A DNA stretch of 6,566 nucleotides from an uncultured Lachnospiraceae bacterium (GTDB taxonomy: Bacteria; Bacillota; Clostridia; Lachnospirales; Lachnospiraceae): the NCBI GenBank assembly GCA_934434905.1, contig CAKSAI010000182.1, positions 1-6,566 on the forward strand. Reading direction: 5' to 3'. This document shows, in pieces, positions 4,555 through 6,566 of the stretch (position 1 is the stretch's first letter; each line of letters opens with the position of its first letter). Position numbers and translations under genes: made by a program. The notes beneath the pieces are model-generated. The model did no database searches. It was given only the letters and a program-made list of their open reading frames with translations, and was not told the origin of the DNA.

Positions 4555-6566
4555 TCAATCGTTTGCTTTTCCTTTGAACATAAGCTTCAACAGTTGTATC
4601 ACCGGAAGGTTCAGTGCCGCCAGACCGTAAACGGTAAGCAGTTGCCGAAAGCTTAAGGCCGTCACTGCAAAGACCGGATGAAGCACCGGAACCAGCAGTA
4701 CCAGGTTCAGCATCAAAAATCCGGCAAGGAAGGCAAACCACAGAAACTTGTTATTGTAAAAATTCCTTGTAAAAAGCACCGGACGCTCAGACTTGCAGTT
4801 AAAGCCATGCACCAGTCGTGACAGACACAGTGTTGCAAAGGCCATGGTGCTGGCAAGCCCCGGTCCGCCCGCTTTAAAGCCGATAAAATAGGCGCTGATG
4901 GTTGCCAGAGCGATTACAAGCCCCTCAACCAGTATCGTAACCATTACCGATCCTGTGAGCACGGATTCACCATGTCTCCTGGGCTTATCCATCATGACCT
5001 CCCCGGTATGGGGATCTAAGCCCAGCGCAATGGCCGGAAGCGAGTCTGTTAAAAGGTTGATGAACAGCAGATGTACCGCCGCGAAGGGCACCTCCGTCCC
5101 GGCCAGAAAGGTGATCAGCACCGCCAGGATCCCCGCCATATTGCCGGAGAGCAGAAATACAATGGATTTTCGGATATTCCGATAGACGTTTCTTCCGTTT
5201 TCCACCGCCTTGACAATGGTGGCAAAATTATCATCTGCAAGGATCATGGATGCCGCATCCTTAGCCACCTCTGTCCCGGTAATCCCCATGGCAACACCCA
5301 CATCCGCCTGTTTTAAGGCAGGTGCGTCGTTGACACCGTCTCCTGTCATGGCAACGATATTTCCGCGCTGCTGCCAGGCCTTTACAATACGGATCTTATG
5401 CTCCGGCGACACCCTGGCATAGACAGCCACATCCTCCACCATATCCTTTAATTCCTCGTCGGTAAGCTTCTCCAGCTCTTCTCCGGTCACAGTACGCTTT
5501 CCTTCTGTCAGGATTCCGATCTCTCCGGCGATGGCCGAAGCTGTCACCGCATGATCCCCGGTGATCATGATGGGGCGTATCCCTGCTTTCTTACAATCCG
5601 CTACCGCCGCCTTAGATTCCTCTCTCGGCGGATCGATCATGGAACACATTCCCAGAAAAACCAGATTCTCCTCGTCCTTCTCGTAAATGCTGTCTTCCTC
5701 CATAGTCTTATAGCCGAAGGCCAGCACCCGCAGTCCCCGGCCGGAATATTCCTCGTTGGCTCTTAGGATCTCTGCTTTATCCCCCTCTGTGATGGAACGG
5801 ATTCCCGTCCCTTCCAGGATACAGTCGGTTCTTGTCAGCAGCACATCCACGGCTCCCTTTGTTATCATAGTGACTCTATTTTCCCGCCGGTGCAGCGTAC
5901 TCATCAGCTTCCGATCCGAGTCAAACGGAACCTCACCAATCCTTCTATACCCCGCCCGTATCTCCTCCGGGCTCTCTGCACCTTCCATCTTATTCAGCAT
6001 ATGAAGAAAGGCAAGCTCCGTCGGATCGCCAATGTCCTCGCCATTCACACTTGTCGCATCATTGCACAGCACACCTGCTGTCACCAAAAGCCGCTCCTGC
6101 TCCCGGTTCAGATCGGTTTTTTCTATCTTTTTACTGTTATGGGGCACATACAGATGAACGGCTGTCATACGGTTCTGGGTCAGCGTTCCGGTCTTATCGG
6201 AGCAGATTACAGAGACACTTCCTAAGCCCTCCACGGCGGAAAGCTTGCGGATAATGGCGTTTTCCCGCGACATTTTCCTGGTACCGAAGGCCAGGACGAT
6301 GGTTACGATGGAGCTCAACGCCTCCGGGATCGCCGCCACTGCCAGGGCAACGGCAAAAAGAAATGCCTGCATGATGCTCTCGCCCCGCCAGACACTTAAG
6401 CCAAACAGCAATGCACATATGACAAGGATCAGAATGGATATTCTTTGTCCGAAGGCATCCATGCTCTGCTGTAAGGGTGTCTCATGCTCTTTGGTACTTT
6501 TCAGAAGGGCAGCAATTCTCCCAACCTCCGTCTCCATCCCGGTTGCGGTCACCACAACAGTCCCGC
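4555..6566 (-). CDS. P-type Ca2+-transporting ATPase (P2A), 5'-truncated by the window edge
   Basis: Membrane pump exporting Ca2+ at the cost of ATP. 669 residues are visible of an expected 850-900; the missing part holds M1, M2 and most of the actuator domain. The frame is open through 6566, so the in-frame GTG at 6555 is not a start. Order of parts: end of the actuator domain (VTATGMETEVG); M3; M4 with AIPEALSS, its Glu at 6322-6324; phosphorylation motif CSDKTGTLT with Asp at 6196-6198; nucleotide domain with FDSDRKLMS and KGAVDVLL; MIDPPR; ITGDHAVTA; the hinge MTGDGVNDAPALK; then M5 to M10. M6 carries NLLTDSLP with the Asn, Thr and Asp used for Ca2+. The SERCA site I residues Glu771 (M5) and Glu908 (M8) are Gly (5131-5133) and Arg (4816-4818). 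This matches Listeria LMCA1 and argues for one Ca2+ per cycle. The lysR gene starts 23 nt after the TGA stop. Confidence 0.95.
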   Translation of the reverse strand, partial: GTVVVTATGMETEVGRIAALLKSTKEHETPLQQSMDAFGQRISILILVICALLFGLSVWRGESIMQAFLFAVALAVAAIPEALSSIVTIVLAFGTRKMSRENAIIRKLSAVEGLGSVSVICSDKTGTLTQNRMTAVHLYVPHNSKKIEKTDLNREQERLLVTAGVLCNDATSVNGEDIGDPTELAFLHMLNKMEGAESPEEIRAGYRRIGEVPFDSDRKLMSTLHRRENRVTMITKGAVDVLLTRTDCILEGTGIRSITEGDKAEILRANEEYSGRGLRVLAFGYKTMEEDSIYEKDEENLVFLGMCSMIDPPREESKAAVADCKKAGIRPIMITGDHAVTASAIAGEIGILTEGKRTVTGEELEKLTDEELKDMVEDVAVYARVSPEHKIRIVKAWQQRGNIVAMTGDGVNDAPALKQADVGVAMGITGTEVAKDAASMILADDNFATIVKAVENGRNVYRNIRKSIVFLLSGNMAGILAVLITFLAGTEVPFAAVHLLFINLLTDSLPAIALGLDPHTGEVMMDKPRRHGESVLTGSVMVTILVEGLVIALATISAYFIGFKAGGPGLASTMAFATLCLSRLVHGFNCKSERPVLFTRNFYNNKFLWFAFLAGFLMLNLVLLVPVLHPVFAVTALSFRQLLTVYGLAALNLPVIQLLKLMFKGKAND

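Noticed and set aside
3875..4630. 251-codon open frame on the + strand, antisense to lysR and the ATPase end
   Set aside because: Low-complexity, His/Leu/Gln-rich product typical of an antisense shadow; it lies wholly over two convincing genes.
4532..4741. N-terminal extension of LysR by 70 residues
   Set aside because: It overlaps the 3' end of the ATPase gene in another frame and has no domain content; MDVNLEYYK is the usual LysR beginning and has its own ribosome binding site.
6196..6555. GTG at 6555 as the true start of the ATPase
   Set aside because: The frame stays open to the window edge with actuator-domain sequence, and a P2A ATPase needs M1, M2 and the rest of the actuator domain before this point.

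Overview
This window looks like ordinary core chromosome of a Gram-positive anaerobe of the class Clostridia, most likely a Lachnospiraceae member. The reasons are moderate GC content in the genes, strong AGGAG-type ribosome binding sites, a DUF4364 gene behind a short malic enzyme, and a PurA sequence of a type I associate with that family. Genus and species cannot be read from the sequence. Nearly every base is coding: there is no mobile element, CRISPR array, RNA gene or gene-free stretch over 300 bases.

Left part, + strand (1-1620): the 3' portion of an NAD(P)-dependent malic enzyme (its start lies left of the window), followed after 5 nt by a small DUF4364 protein with a predicted winged-helix N-terminus. 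The ribosome binding site of the second gene overlaps the end of the first, so the pair is probably translated together. A hairpin at 1641-1666 lies where this unit meets the convergent - strand cluster.

Right part, - strand, in order of transcription (6566 down to 1651): a P-type Ca2+-ATPase cut by the right edge, a LysR-family regulator 23 nt behind it, then a 106-nt intergenic region with a good sigma-A type promoter, then adenylosuccinate synthetase (purA), and 15 nt later a HAD-superfamily hydrolase. ATPase and lysR look like one transcription unit and purA-HAD like a second. There is no clear terminator between them.

I see no evidence for a new multi-gene system. The points worth a second look are: PurA carries several substitutions at positions that bind IMP or GTP in the E. 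coli enzyme; the Ca2+ pump keeps transport site II but has lost site I residues in M5 and M8, as in the Listeria pump LMCA1; and an inverted repeat of LysR-box form overlaps the lysR stop codon and is centred about 65 bp upstream of the predicted purA transcription start. Comparisons with E. coli PurA, rabbit SERCA, LMCA1 and YihX were made from memory, without an alignment tool.
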